A stretch of 64,000 nucleotides of DNA from Derxia gummosa DSM 723 (lineage in GTDB: Bacteria > Pseudomonadota > Gammaproteobacteria > Burkholderiales > Burkholderiaceae_E), in NCBI RefSeq assembly GCF_000482785.1, contig NZ_AXWS01000007.1, forward strand, positions 1 through 64,000, read 5' to 3'. Both the position numbers and the translations under genes were made by a program. The stretch's first letter is position 1; every line of letters begins with the position of its first letter. The notes beneath the pieces were generated by a model, which had not been told where the DNA came from, did not search any database, and saw only the letters and a program-made list of their open reading frames with translations. Below, one piece after another: positions 51,045 through 61,795 of this stretch.

Positions 51045-51859
51045 CCGGCCTCCCGGCGTGAGTTGAGGGCGTCGGCGCCCACGGCATCGGACGCGCCCGG
51101 CTCCGGGACCGGATCGGGCACATCCTCGCGCCGCAGGAAGGCGCGCACCGTCGGGTGATCGCAGCCGTCGCGCAGCTCGCGCGGATTGCCGCGCGCGATC
51201 GGATGCTTGCTGTCGGCGTCGAGAAAGATGCCGTCGTCGGCGATCGCGAAGATGCTCGGCAGCTCGTGCGTGACCATCACCACCGCCGCGCCGCAATGGT
51301 CGCGCAGCCGCAGGATGAGGTCGTCGAGCTTCTTCGAGCTGATCGGGTCGAGGCCGGCCGAGGGTTCGTCGAGAAAGATCAGCCTCGGCTCGCCCGCGAT
51401 GGCGCGCGCGAGGCCGGCGCGCTTCTTCATGCCGCCGCTGATGTCGGCCGGGAAGAAGTCGGCAAAGCGGCCGAGCCCCACGAGCCCGAGCAGCTCGCGC
51501 GCCTTCGCCTCGCGCGCCGGAGCGTCGAGCCGGCCCTGGCGTTCCAGCGGCACGCAGACGTTTTCGAGCAGCGTCATCGACGACCACAGCGCCGCGCCCT
51601 GGAACAGCACGCCGAAGTGCTCGCGCATCTGCAAGCGCTTGCGGTCATCGGCGCGCCAGTAGTCGGCGCCCTCGTAGGCGATGCTGCCGGCGGCCGGCTC
51701 GATCAGCCCGATCATGTGCTTGAGCAGCGTGCTCTTGCCGCAGCCGCTGCCGCCCATGACCACGAAGATGCGGCCCGGCTCGACATCGAAGCTGATGCCG
51801 CGCTGGATCAGCCGCTCGCCGAAGCGCATCTCCAGGTCGCGTACCGAGACGAGCGCCAT
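51041..51859 (-). CDS. MlaF-like ABC transporter ATPase
   Basis: A 272-residue ABC ATPase. Walker A is GGSGCGKST (about 37-45), signature SGGMKKRAGLARAI, Walker B LIFLDEPSAGLDP and the H-loop VTHEL. It energises phospholipid transport together with the MlaE-like permease. The ATG at 51859 (MALVSVRDLEMRFG) lies one base past the permease stop. Confidence 0.94.
   Translation of the reverse strand: MALVSVRDLEMRFGERLIQRGISFDVEPGRIFVVMGGSGCGKSTLLKHMIGLIEPAAGSIAYEGADYWRADDRKRLQMREHFGVLFQGAALWSSMTLLENVCVPLERQGRLDAPAREAKARELLGLVGLGRFADFFPADISGGMKKRAGLARAIAGEPRLIFLDEPSAGLDPISSKKLDDLILRLRDHCGAAVVMVTHELPSIFAIADDGIFLDADSKHPIARGNPRELRDGCDHPTVRAFLRREDVPDPVPEPGASDAVGADALNSRREAG
51631..51642. repeat. Palindromic 12-mer GCAAGCGYTTGC, copy 4
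   Basis: GCAAGCGCTTGC, a perfect palindrome, inside the MlaF-like ATPase gene (encoding RKRLQ on the minus strand). Confidence 0.55.
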
Positions 51860-51860
51860 G

Positions 51861-52628
51861 TCAGATCCCCATCGCATTGGCCGCCACGGCAAATACAGCG
51901 TCGAGCGCGATCACGCCGACGATGCCCGACACCACCGCGCGCGTCGTCGCGTCGCCCACACCAGCCGCGTTGCGCGAGGCATTCAGCCCGCAATAGCAAG
52001 CCGCGAGCGCGATGAGCGCGCCGAACGCGAGCGACTTGCCGAAGCCGAGCGCGAAGAAAGTGAAATCGAGCGCCTCGAAGGTGCGGTCGAAGTAGGCCGA
52101 GGGCGTGAGCCGCAACATGCCCGCGCCCACCGCGAAGCCGCCGAGCAGGCTCGTCACGCAGGCGTACACGTAGAGCAGCGGCGTCATGAGCACGAGCGCG
52201 ATCACGCGCGGCAGCACGAGGTAGTCGATGGCGGGCAGGCCGAGCACTTCGAGCGCGTCGATCTCCTCGTTGGCCTGCATCGTCGCCAGCTCGGCCGCGA
52301 AGGCGGCGCCGGTGCGCCCGCTCAGCACCACCGCCGTGATGACCGCAGCCATCTCGCGTGAGCTTGCGATCGCCACCAGATCGGCCACGAAGATGCCAGC
52401 GCCGAACTTCACGAGCTGCACCGCGCCCACGAAAGCGAGGATGGCGCCGACCAGCACGTTGACCAGGCTCGTGATGCCGAGCGCGTGGATGCTGCAATCG
52501 GCCAGCACGCGCGCGAAATCCTTGGCGCGGAACAGCGGCCGGCCGCGCAGCAGCGGCCCGAGCGCGATCACCAGCCCGCCCAGAAAGACGAGCTGGCGCG
52601 AGGCGGCGGAGCGGGCGGCCGTCAGCAT
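51861..52628 (-). CDS. MlaE-like ABC transporter permease
   Basis: A 255-residue MlaE-family permease with about five or six membrane helices. Family motif region: FVADLVAIASSREMAAVITA, then GRTGAAFAAELATM and NEEIDALEVLGL. The ATG at 52628 gives the usual length; a GTG at 52697 would add 23 residues. It is the first gene of the permease-ATPase-MCE-lipoprotein operon. mlaB and mlaC equivalents are absent. Confidence 0.92.
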   Translation of the reverse strand: MLTAARSAASRQLVFLGGLVIALGPLLRGRPLFRAKDFARVLADCSIHALGITSLVNVLVGAILAFVGAVQLVKFGAGIFVADLVAIASSREMAAVITAVVLSGRTGAAFAAELATMQANEEIDALEVLGLPAIDYLVLPRVIALVLMTPLLYVYACVTSLLGGFAVGAGMLRLTPSAYFDRTFEALDFTFFALGFGKSLAFGALIALAACYCGLNASRNAAGVGDATTRAVVSGIVGVIALDAVFAVAANAMGI

Positions 52629-52847
52629 GGCGGGGCTGTGATTGTTGGCGATGACCCGGATGCTAGCCCGGGGCGGCGCAGGCGCGGACGCGGTCACATC
52701 CGCACGGGATGGCCGGTGCTGCGGTGCCTGTCAACTTGCGTCGGGCGTCGGGACCGTGCCGTCCTCAAGCCGGCCGGCGCGATTCGCCAGACGCGGCGGA
52801 GGGCTTCAAAAAGCCGGGACAGCAAGGGGAACCGCCCCGGGAAACAC

Positions 52848-52877
52848 CGGCGCGCGCAGGTCTGCGGGCGCGCGCCG
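52848..52877 (-). terminator. Strong GC hairpin after the alcohol dehydrogenase gene
   Basis: A 10-bp perfect stem (CGGCGCGCGC / GCGCGCGCCG) with a 10-base loop about 10 bases past the stop codon, followed on the minus strand by GTGTTTCCC. The stem is strong but the U-tract short. Confidence 0.55.
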
Positions 52878-52887
52878 ACGTGGAGCT

Positions 52888-53916
52888 TCAGGCAGCCATG
52901 TCGAGCACGACGCGGCCGTTGATCTGCCCCGCGCGCATGCGGTCGAAGATCGCGTTGATGTTCTCCAGCCGGTCGGTGCTCGCGGTGGTGTGCACCTTGC
53001 CGGCCGCCGCGAAGTCGAGCGCCTCCTGAAGGTCGAGCCGCGTGCCGACGATCGACCCGCGCACCGTGATGCCGTTGAGCACCATGTCGAAGATCGACAG
53101 CGGAAAGTCGCCCGGCGGCAACCCCACGAGCGACACCGTGCCGCCGCGCCGCACCGCGCCGATCGCCTGCGCGAAGGCGCTGCGCGACACCGCCGTGACG
53201 AGCACACCATGCGCCCCGCCGATCGCCTCCTTGATGACCTTGCCCGGGTCTTGGTCCTTCGCGTTCACCAGCAGCTCGGCGCCGTGCTGGCGCGCGAGCG
53301 CGAGCTTGGCGTCGTCGATGTCGATGGCCGCGACGCGCAGCCCCATCGCCCGCGCGTACTGCACCGCCATGTGCCCGAGCCCGCCGATGCCCGAGATGGC
53401 GACCCACTGGCCGGGCCGGGTGTCGGTCATCTTCAGGCCCTTGTACACGGTGACGCCCGCGCACAGCACCGGCGCCAGCTCGACGAAGCCGAGCTTGTCG
53501 GGCAGCTTGCCGACGAAGTCGGGGTCGGCCAGCACGTATTCGGCATAGCCGCCGTTGACCGAGTACCCGGTGTTCTTCTGCTCGCCGCAAAGGGTTTCCC
53601 AGCCCGCGAGGCAATGCTCGCAATGACCGCAGGCGCTGTAGAGCCAGGGCACGCCGACGCGGTCGCCCTCCTTCACATGCGTCACGCCCGCGCCCACCGC
53701 CGCGACCCAGCCCACGCCCTCGTGGCCAGGGATGAACGGAGGATTCGGCTTGACCGGCCAGTCGCCGTCGGCGGCGTGCAGGTCGGTATGGCAGACGCCG
53801 CTCGCGGCGATCTTCACGAGAATCTGCCGCGGCCCCACTTCGGGCACCGGAACCTCGTCGATGACGAGCGGCTGTTGGAATGCGCGGACGACCGCGGCCT
53901 TCATGAACTTGCCCAT
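52888..53916 (-). CDS. adhP: Zinc-dependent alcohol dehydrogenase
   Basis: A 342-residue medium-chain zinc alcohol dehydrogenase of the AdhP/Adh1 type. Catalytic zinc ligands: Cys in [12 protein letters not shown] and His in PGHEGVG. Structural zinc cysteines: [15 protein letters not shown]. The NAD-binding loop is [13 protein letters not shown]. It oxidises short-chain alcohols to aldehydes or the reverse. A strong AGGAGGT Shine-Dalgarno precedes the ATG. Single gene, followed by a hairpin terminator. Confidence 0.96.
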   Translation of the reverse strand: MGKFMKAAVVRAFQQPLVIDEVPVPEVGPRQILVKIAASGVCHTDLHAADGDWPVKPNPPFIPGHEGVGWVAAVGAGVTHVKEGDRVGVPWLYSACGHCEHCLAGWETLCGEQKNTGYSVNGGYAEYVLADPDFVGKLPDKLGFVELAPVLCAGVTVYKGLKMTDTRPGQWVAISGIGGLGHMAVQYARAMGLRVAAIDIDDAKLALARQHGAELLVNAKDQDPGKVIKEAIGGAHGVLVTAVSRSAFAQAIGAVRRGGTVSLVGLPPGDFPLSIFDMVLNGITVRGSIVGTRLDLQEALDFAAAGKVHTTASTDRLENINAIFDRMRAGQINGRVVLDMAA

Positions 53917-54005
53917 GGCTTACCTCCTGATGCGTGTGCAACCAGGGGCAGGCTCCGCCCGCGACGCCCTGACCCGCCTTGACGGCGGTCAAGCGGCACG
54001 CCCGG

Positions 54006-55487
54006 TTACTGGAAGGCGACCTCGGCGAAGCTGCGCAGCTTGCGGCTGTGCAGATGATCGAGATCCTGCTGGCGCAGCCGCTCGATCGCGCGGATGCCGA
54101 TGCGCAGATGCTGCTCGACCCGCTCGCGGTAGAAGTGGTTGGCCATGCCGGGCAGCTTGATCTCGCCGTGCAGCGGCTTGTCGCTCACGCACAGCAGCGT
54201 CCCGTAGGGCACGCGAAAGCGGAAGCCGTTGGCGGCGATGGTCGCGCTCTCCATGTCGAGCGCGATCGCCCGGCTCTGGCTGAAACGGCGCTCGGGCGTG
54301 CGCTGCGGCAGCAGCTCCCAGTTGCGGTTGTCGGTGCTCGCGACGGTGCCGGTGCGCATGATGCGTTTCAGCTCGTAGCCCTCAAGCCGGGTCACGTCCT
54401 CGACCGCGCCTTCGAGCGCGAGCTGCACCTCGGCCAATGGCGGAATCGGCACCCACAGCGGCAGGTCTTCATCCAGCACATGGTCCTCGCGCACATAGCC
54501 GTGGGCCAGCACGTAATCGCCCAGGCTCTGCGTGTTCCGCAGGCCGGCGCAATGGCCGAGCATGATCCAGGCATGCGGGCGCAGCACGGCGATGTGGTCG
54601 GTGATGGTCTTAGCATTGGCCGGCCCGACGCCGATGTTGACCATCGTGATGCCCGCGCGGTCCTTGCGCACCAGATGATAGGCCGGCATCTGCGGCAGCC
54701 GCGGCGGCGGTGCGCCGAGGGCATCGCCGGGTTCGGCGCCGTGGCCGAGACGGCGCGTCACCACATTGCCCGGCTCGACGAAGGCGCAGTACGCATCGTT
54801 CTCACCACCGTTGGCCGGGCTTGCCATGAGCTGATGACCGAGCTTGATGAACTCGTCGATGTAGAACTGGTAGTTCGTGAACAGCACGAAGTTCTGGAAG
54901 TGCTCGGGCGCCGTGCCCGTGTAATGCCGCAGCCGGTGCAGCGAATAGTCCACGCGCGGCGCGGTGAACAGCGCGAGCGGATGCGGCTCGCCGGGCGCAG
55001 TCTCGTGCGTGCCGTTGGCGATGCCGTCGTCCATCGCGCCGAGATCGGGCAGGTCGAACAGGTCGCGCATGCGCATGCGGCGGTCGGCGGTGAGACTGCC
55101 CTCGATGTGATCGTGCTCGGCGAAGGAGAAGTGGATCGGGATCGGCTGCTGGCTCAGCCCCACTTCGAGCGCGACGCCGTGGTTGCGCAGCAGCAGGCGA
55201 AATTGCTCGCGGTAGTAGTCGGCGAACAGGTCGGGCCGGGTGAGCGTCGTCTCGTAGGTGCCCGGGCCGGCGACGAAGCCGTAGGCAAGGCGTGAATCGG
55301 CGCGGGCCACGGTATCGGTATGCACGCGCACATAGGGATAGCAGGCGCGGACGTGCGGGCCAATGTCTTCGCCGGCGACAAAACGCCGCAGCGCATCGCG
55401 CAACTGCCGGATGCTGTCGGCGTACAACGTCTCGACATGCTCAGCGGCGCGTTCCGGGTCGGTAAAGGTGGCGGGGGAGTTGGGCAC
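54006..55487 (-). CDS. amn: AMP nucleosidase
   Basis: A protein of about 493 residues matching Amn, which hydrolyses AMP to adenine and ribose-5-phosphate in purine homeostasis. The N-terminal AMP-nucleosidase domain is followed by a phosphorylase-type domain with ITMVNIGVGPANAKT, RPHAWIMLGHCAGLRN and LDMESATIAANGFR. The family start matches the GTG at 55487 (E. coli Amn 484 residues); an ATG at 55544 would add 19 residues. The gene is single on the minus strand. Confidence 0.93.
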   Translation of the reverse strand: MPNSPATFTDPERAAEHVETLYADSIRQLRDALRRFVAGEDIGPHVRACYPYVRVHTDTVARADSRLAYGFVAGPGTYETTLTRPDLFADYYREQFRLLLRNHGVALEVGLSQQPIPIHFSFAEHDHIEGSLTADRRMRMRDLFDLPDLGAMDDGIANGTHETAPGEPHPLALFTAPRVDYSLHRLRHYTGTAPEHFQNFVLFTNYQFYIDEFIKLGHQLMASPANGGENDAYCAFVEPGNVVTRRLGHGAEPGDALGAPPPRLPQMPAYHLVRKDRAGITMVNIGVGPANAKTITDHIAVLRPHAWIMLGHCAGLRNTQSLGDYVLAHGYVREDHVLDEDLPLWVPIPPLAEVQLALEGAVEDVTRLEGYELKRIMRTGTVASTDNRNWELLPQRTPERRFSQSRAIALDMESATIAANGFRFRVPYGTLLCVSDKPLHGEIKLPGMANHFYRERVEQHLRIGIRAIERLRQQDLDHLHSRKLRSFAEVAFQ

Positions 55488-55618
55488 GGTCTGAATCTCT
55501 TGGTCTGAGCGTCGATCCACAGTCAACCATAGAGAAACGGCCATGCAGTGGCCAATGCTTACGACGCATCGGGGAATCCGTCGTTTCCCCTGATAGGTGC
55601 GCAATCGGCAGCAGCAAT

Positions 55619-55643
55619 GAAAAAGCCCGCATGCGCGGGCTTT
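55619..55643 (-). terminator. Intrinsic terminator of the tRNA operon
   Basis: A 9-bp stem (AAAGCCCGC / GCGGGCTTT) with a 4-base loop followed on the minus strand by Ts (GGGCTTTTTCATT), 35 bases after the second tRNA-Glu. A textbook rho-independent terminator. Confidence 0.85.
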
Positions 55644-55677
55644 GAACATCATGCTGATTGTTGCGGAACGATTTGAC

Positions 55678-55753
55678 TGGCGTCCCCACCGGGATTCGAA
55701 CCCGGGTTATCGCCGTGAAAGGGCGGTGTCCTAGGCCTCTAGACGATAGGGAC
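55678..55753 (-). tRNA. tRNA-Glu (anticodon TTC), copy 2 of the operon
   Basis: A 76-base tRNA with encoded CCA. Acceptor GTCCCTA pairs with TGGGGAC-type 3' strand, the anticodon loop is CTTTCAC (anticodon TTC), the T loop TTCGAAT is flanked by CCGGG/CCCGG. The discriminator is G, as in glutamate tRNAs. It is identical to the copy at 55855-55930, including CCA, and is closest to the terminator. Confidence 0.97.
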
Positions 55754-55798
55754 CCGCAACAACAAGACAAGCAGGCATTACTGCCGTCGCCTAAATGA

Positions 55799-55828
55799 AA
55801 ATGGCCTAGCAAATCTGCTAAGCCATTT
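55799..55828 (-). other. Imperfect hairpin between the two tRNA-Glu genes
   Basis: Inverted repeat AAATGGC-c-TAGCA / TGCTA-a-GCCATTT with one mismatch and a 4-base loop, in the 101-base spacer. On the minus strand a short T-run (CCATTTTCATTT) follows, so partial termination or an RNA-processing signal are both possible. Confidence 0.5.
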
Positions 55829-55854
55829 CCCTGGCATCCGAGGTGACTCGGGTT

Positions 55855-55930
55855 TGGCGTCCCCACCGGGATTCGAACCCGGGTTATCGCCGTGAAAGGG
55901 CGGTGTCCTAGGCCTCTAGACGATAGGGAC
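55855..55930 (-). tRNA. tRNA-Glu (anticodon TTC), copy 1 of the operon
   Basis: A 76-base tRNA identical to the downstream copy: anticodon TTC within CTTTCAC, CCGGG/CCCGG T stem, G discriminator, encoded CCA. It lies between tRNA-Ala and the second tRNA-Glu on the same strand, close to the gene for its own synthetase, gltX. Confidence 0.97.
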
Positions 55931-55973
55931 ACTTCAAACCCGAATCACCTCACAATCGCCGCATCACCGTTAA

Positions 55974-56049
<76 letters not shown>

Positions 56050-56107
56050 TTGCGATGTGCAGCGCTTCGTTGCTTTTGCTTTTCTGCGTCAGCAGCGAAG
56101 AAGCCGA

Positions 56108-56136
56108 ATTATGGGGAGCTGCCGCTGCCTTGGCAA
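56108..56136 (-). promoter_or_regulatory. Sigma-70 promoter of the tRNA operon
   Basis: On the minus strand TTGCCA (56136-56131), a 17-base spacer and CATAAT (56113-56108), about 60 bases before tRNA-Ala. It is the best promoter match of the window and would let the tRNAs be expressed independently of gltX. Confidence 0.65.
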
Positions 56137-56178
56137 CCCCCTTGTCGCATTTGTGTTGCAGCGTCGCTAAATTGCTAC

Positions 56179-57588
56179 TCAGGCTGCGTCGAGGCCGGCT
56201 GCGATCCGCGCCAGCACGATGTCGCGGCCGAACAGCTCCAGCACCGCATCGACCGACGGTGTATGCGTCTGTCCACAGACCAGCACGCGCAACGGAATGG
56301 CGAGCTGCGGCATCTTGATGCCCTGCTCCTTCAGGACTTCCTTGATGAGCGCGGCGATCGCCTCCCGCTTCCATTCAATGGTTGCGGCGCGATCGGCGAA
56401 AGCAGCGATCGCCGGGCGAACGGCGGCGGTCACATGCTGGGCACGCAGCTCGGCGTCGTCCCTGAACGGGGCGTAGAACAGCATGGCCGCATCGGCGAGC
56501 TGCTCCAGCGTCTCGGCTCGGTCGCGCAGCAGGAGCACGGCGGTGACCAGATCGACGCCGCCTTCCACGACACCGCCGCGACGCTTGATGCGCGGCTTGA
56601 CCAGGCCGGCAAGCCGCGCCGGATCAGCCTGCTTCATGTAGTGATGGTTGACCCAGTTGAGCTTCTTCGGGTCCCACTGCGCGGCGGAGCGGCTCAGGTG
56701 CGAGACGTCGAACCAGCTCACGAACTGCTCGCGCGTGAACAGCTCGTCGTCGCCGTGACTCCAGCCGAGGCGCGCGAGGTAGTTGCACATGGCCTCGGGC
56801 AGATAGCCGTCGTCGTCGTACTGCATGACGCTCACGGCGCCGTGGCGCTTGGACAGCTTCTCGCCGTCGGGGCCGAGGATCATCGGGACGTGGCCGTACT
56901 CGGGGACGATCGCGCCGAGCGCCTTGAGGATGTTGATCTGGCGCGGCGTGTTGTTGACATGGTCGTCGCCGCGAATGACGTGGGTGATGCCCATGTCCCA
57001 GTCGTCCACCACGACGCAGAAGTTGTAGGTGGGCGTGCCATCGGGGCGGGCGATGATCAGGTCGTCAAGCTCGCGGTTGGCGATGGTGATGCGGCCCTTG
57101 ACGAAGTCTTCCCAGCTCACCTCCCCGTCGACGGGGTTGCGGAAGCGCACGACGGGCTGCACGCCTTCCGGCACGGGCGGCAGCGTCTTGCCGGGCTCGG
57201 GGCGCCAGCGGCCGTCGTAGCGCGGCTTCTCGCCACGCGCGCGCTGGGCTTCGCGCATGGCCTCGACTTCGGCCGGCGAGCAGTAGCAGTAATAAGCCGT
57301 GCCGTCGGCGAGCATCTGGGCCACAACCTCGCGGTAACGGTCCATGCGCTGCATTTGATAGAACGGGCCTTCGTCATGGCTCAGGTCGAGCCATTGCATG
57401 GCGTCGAGGATGGCCTGGACGGCCGCCGGCGTGGAACGCTCGACGTCGGTGTCCTCGATGCGCAGCACGAAGGTGCCGCCGGAATGGCGCGCGAGCGCCC
57501 AGGCGTAGAGCGCCGTGCGGGCGCCGCCGAGATGGAGGAAGCCGGTCGGCGAGGGAGCAAAACGGGAGCGGATGGGACGGTTGGACAC
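56179..57588 (-). CDS. gltX: Glutamyl-tRNA synthetase
   Basis: A 469-residue class I synthetase that charges tRNA-Glu. HIGH-type motif in [16 protein letters not shown] near residue 10-25, KMSKS-type KLSKRHG near 250, plus [11 protein letters not shown] and [10 protein letters not shown]. No ATG fits the family start; the GTG at 57588 gives the standard length and N-terminus ([16 protein letters not shown]). It is immediately upstream of tRNA-Ala and two tRNA-Glu genes on the same strand. Confidence 0.96.
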   Translation of the reverse strand: MSNRPIRSRFAPSPTGFLHLGGARTALYAWALARHSGGTFVLRIEDTDVERSTPAAVQAILDAMQWLDLSHDEGPFYQMQRMDRYREVVAQMLADGTAYYCYCSPAEVEAMREAQRARGEKPRYDGRWRPEPGKTLPPVPEGVQPVVRFRNPVDGEVSWEDFVKGRITIANRELDDLIIARPDGTPTYNFCVVVDDWDMGITHVIRGDDHVNNTPRQINILKALGAIVPEYGHVPMILGPDGEKLSKRHGAVSVMQYDDDGYLPEAMCNYLARLGWSHGDDELFTREQFVSWFDVSHLSRSAAQWDPKKLNWVNHHYMKQADPARLAGLVKPRIKRRGGVVEGGVDLVTAVLLLRDRAETLEQLADAAMLFYAPFRDDAELRAQHVTAAVRPAIAAFADRAATIEWKREAIAALIKEVLKEQGIKMPQLAIPLRVLVCGQTHTPSVDAVLELFGRDIVLARIAAGLDAA

Positions 57589-57879
57589 GATCGGCCTGCG
57601 AAAAACGCGCTGACAAGAAGGTGTCCAGTCTAGCAATCGGCCCCGCCCTGCCGACCGTCGCCGGAAACCGCCGGACCCGGGCAAGACGCATTGCAAGGGA
57701 TTGCTTGCAACGGCCGCGTCCCGAAACACGCCTGCGATCGCCAGCCACCTGGCGTGATGGCCAACCAACCCCTGCCTGCGCCGGAGCGTCGCCTAAAACA
57801 GCGCAACGCAAGCGCCGTCAATCCTGTCCGGCTCAGTACCGGGCAGGGATGGCCTCGGACCCAGCGTCGGACTCAAGAC

Positions 57880-58467
57880 TCAGGTCACGGTCGGCGTGCC
57901 GACTTTTGCCTTGTCACGGGTCTGCCGGGTACGCAAGGCCACAATCAGTTCGCGGCTGAAGGCCGGAATGTCATCCGGACCGCGACTGCTAACCAACTTG
58001 CCATCAACGACAACTTCGCGATCAACCCAGTTGCCACCCGCCGCACGGATGTCGTCGGCGATCGGTGGCGCACTCGTGAGCGTGCGACCGGCAACCAGCC
58101 CGGCGGACGCCAACAGCCAGGGGCCATGACAGATCGCGCCGACCGGCAGATCCAGCTCGAAGGCATGGCGAATGAAGGTGATCGCCTCCGGAATCTCGCG
58201 CAGGGTGGCGGCGCTGCGATGGCCACCTGGCACGAGTACCGCGTCGAACTCCTCGGCGGACACGCCGAAGAAGGTTTTATCGATCTCGAACTCGTCCAGC
58301 ACTTCGTCATGACGCATGCCATGCACGATGCCGAGCCCGGCCGAGATCAGCACCACGCGAGCGCCCTCCTCTTCCAGCGCCTCGCAGGGTCCGGTGAGCT
58401 CCGATTGCTCGAATCCGTCGGCGACGAGAACCGCCACCTGAGCATCGTTGAAGTCGCTTGCTTGCAT
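57880..58467 (-). CDS. DJ-1/PfpI family protein
   Basis: A 195-residue protein of the type 1 glutamine amidotransferase-like DJ-1/PfpI group. The nucleophile elbow is GAICHGPWLL (Cys113) with a conserved Glu20 in ADGFEQSEL. Bacterial members include PfpI-type proteases, YhbO-like stress proteins and glyoxalase III-like enzymes; the closest type is the YhbO/PfpI group. The ATG at 58467 has a GGGAGAGG Shine-Dalgarno. Divergent from the Crp/Fnr gene. The activity cannot be told from sequence. Confidence 0.88.
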   Translation of the reverse strand: MQASDFNDAQVAVLVADGFEQSELTGPCEALEEEGARVVLISAGLGIVHGMRHDEVLDEFEIDKTFFGVSAEEFDAVLVPGGHRSAATLREIPEAITFIRHAFELDLPVGAICHGPWLLASAGLVAGRTLTSAPPIADDIRAAGGNWVDREVVVDGKLVSSRGPDDIPAFSRELIVALRTRQTRDKAKVGTPTVT

Positions 58468-58810
58468 GGCCTCTCCCGGTGAAGTTCGCGCGAACAAGGT
58501 TCGCCGTCACTGTGAGATTGCCGACCGTTCAGGCATGCCGTCCTGTTCAGGATGTAAGCACCGGCGACGATAAAAGGACGTGCCGTCCATCTGACGGTAT
58601 GTCTTAGAACATAGCCATCAACCATGCTCGCCGATACGCTCCGGCCGAGAAAAAACACACACCACATACGCATCAGGACGCGGCCCCATTGCTGTTTTCG
58701 CTGGACAGAAAAGCAGTTCTTCTGGCGCAACGCAGCAATACATCGAACGTGCATCCGCCAGCTCCGGCGGATGACGGCTCGGGCGGTTTCCGGTGACGGC
58801 AGCGGATCCA
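58468..58810. promoter_or_regulatory. Divergent control region pfpI-like / Crp-Fnr-like
   Basis: A 343-base region with a clear drop in GC from about 58540 to 58740. No gene is convincing. Near the regulator start is an 8-bp perfect hairpin (CATCCGCC / GGCGGATG at 58752-58773). An imperfect palindrome ATGTCTTAGAACAT is at 58599-58612. No canonical FNR (TTGAT-N4-ATCAA) or CRP box was recognised. The regulator may act here on both genes. Confidence 0.45.
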
Positions 58811-59539
58811 ATGTCCCAAACCAGCAGTGACGAAACGGGCGCTCGCCTCTCACCCGGTCAATACGGTCATCCGCGCCGTCGGCTCATCGAGGAGCTGCGG
58901 GGCAAGCGCGTGGTTCTCGGCCCGCGCCAGATCATCGCCCATGAGGGTGATGACACCCTCAACATCCATCTTCTGCGTGGGGGTTGGGCTTTCCGCTTCA
59001 AGTCGCTGGAAGACGGCCGGCGCCAGATCCTCGGCTTTCTGATGCCGGGTGATCTGATTGGTGTGTTTGAGCCGGGCGCCCCGATGTATCCCTACGGCGT
59101 CGAGACGCTGAACGAGGTCGACCTGCTCACGCTGCCGCGCCAGCGCCTGCTCGACTCGGCCCAGCAGGATGCAAGCTTCGCCCTCGACCTGCTCTGGCTC
59201 GCCGCCAACGAAAGACGGCAGTCGGAGGAAGGTCTGCTGTCGGTCGGGCGACGCAGCGCAGATGAACGCATGGCCGCGCTCATCCTGCATGTGTATGCGC
59301 GCGCCGTTGAACGCGACCTGGCCGATGCCAGCGGGACCGTACCGTTTCCGGTCAGCCAGCAGCACATCGCCGATGCGCTCGGACTCTCGCTCGTGCACAC
59401 CAACAAGACCTTGCGCCGGCTGCTGGCCCTGGGCGTGTACGAGTTGTCGAGCGGCCGGCTGCGCGTGCTCGACGCCGCCGCGCTCGGTGACATCGGCCTG
59501 CACCGCGAGATGGCGGTATCCGGACGGCCGATGTTCTGA
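58811..59539 (+). CDS. Crp/Fnr family transcription regulator
   Basis: A 242-residue regulator: N-terminal cNMP-binding-like beta barrel (VLGPRQIIAHEGDDTLNIHL, MPGDLIGVFEPG), dimer helix, C-terminal helix-turn-helix (VSQQHIADALGLSLVHTNKT). It contains no cysteine, so it cannot carry the FNR iron-sulphur cluster. The HTH is of the SLVHTNKTLRRL type seen in FixK-like regulators. Starts at ATG 58811; a GTG at 58793 is possible. Ligand and regulon are unknown. Confidence 0.9.
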   Translation: MSQTSSDETGARLSPGQYGHPRRRLIEELRGKRVVLGPRQIIAHEGDDTLNIHLLRGGWAFRFKSLEDGRRQILGFLMPGDLIGVFEPGAPMYPYGVETLNEVDLLTLPRQRLLDSAQQDASFALDLLWLAANERRQSEEGLLSVGRRSADERMAALILHVYARAVERDLADASGTVPFPVSQQHIADALGLSLVHTNKTLRRLLALGVYELSSGRLRVLDAAALGDIGLHREMAVSGRPMF

Positions 59540-59591
59540 TCGTTCGCCACGACTGCGCCGGCGCGGCCTTCCCACCCGCGCGACGTATCCG

Positions 59592-61787
<2,196 letters not shown>

Positions 61788-61795
61788 GGCGGGCC

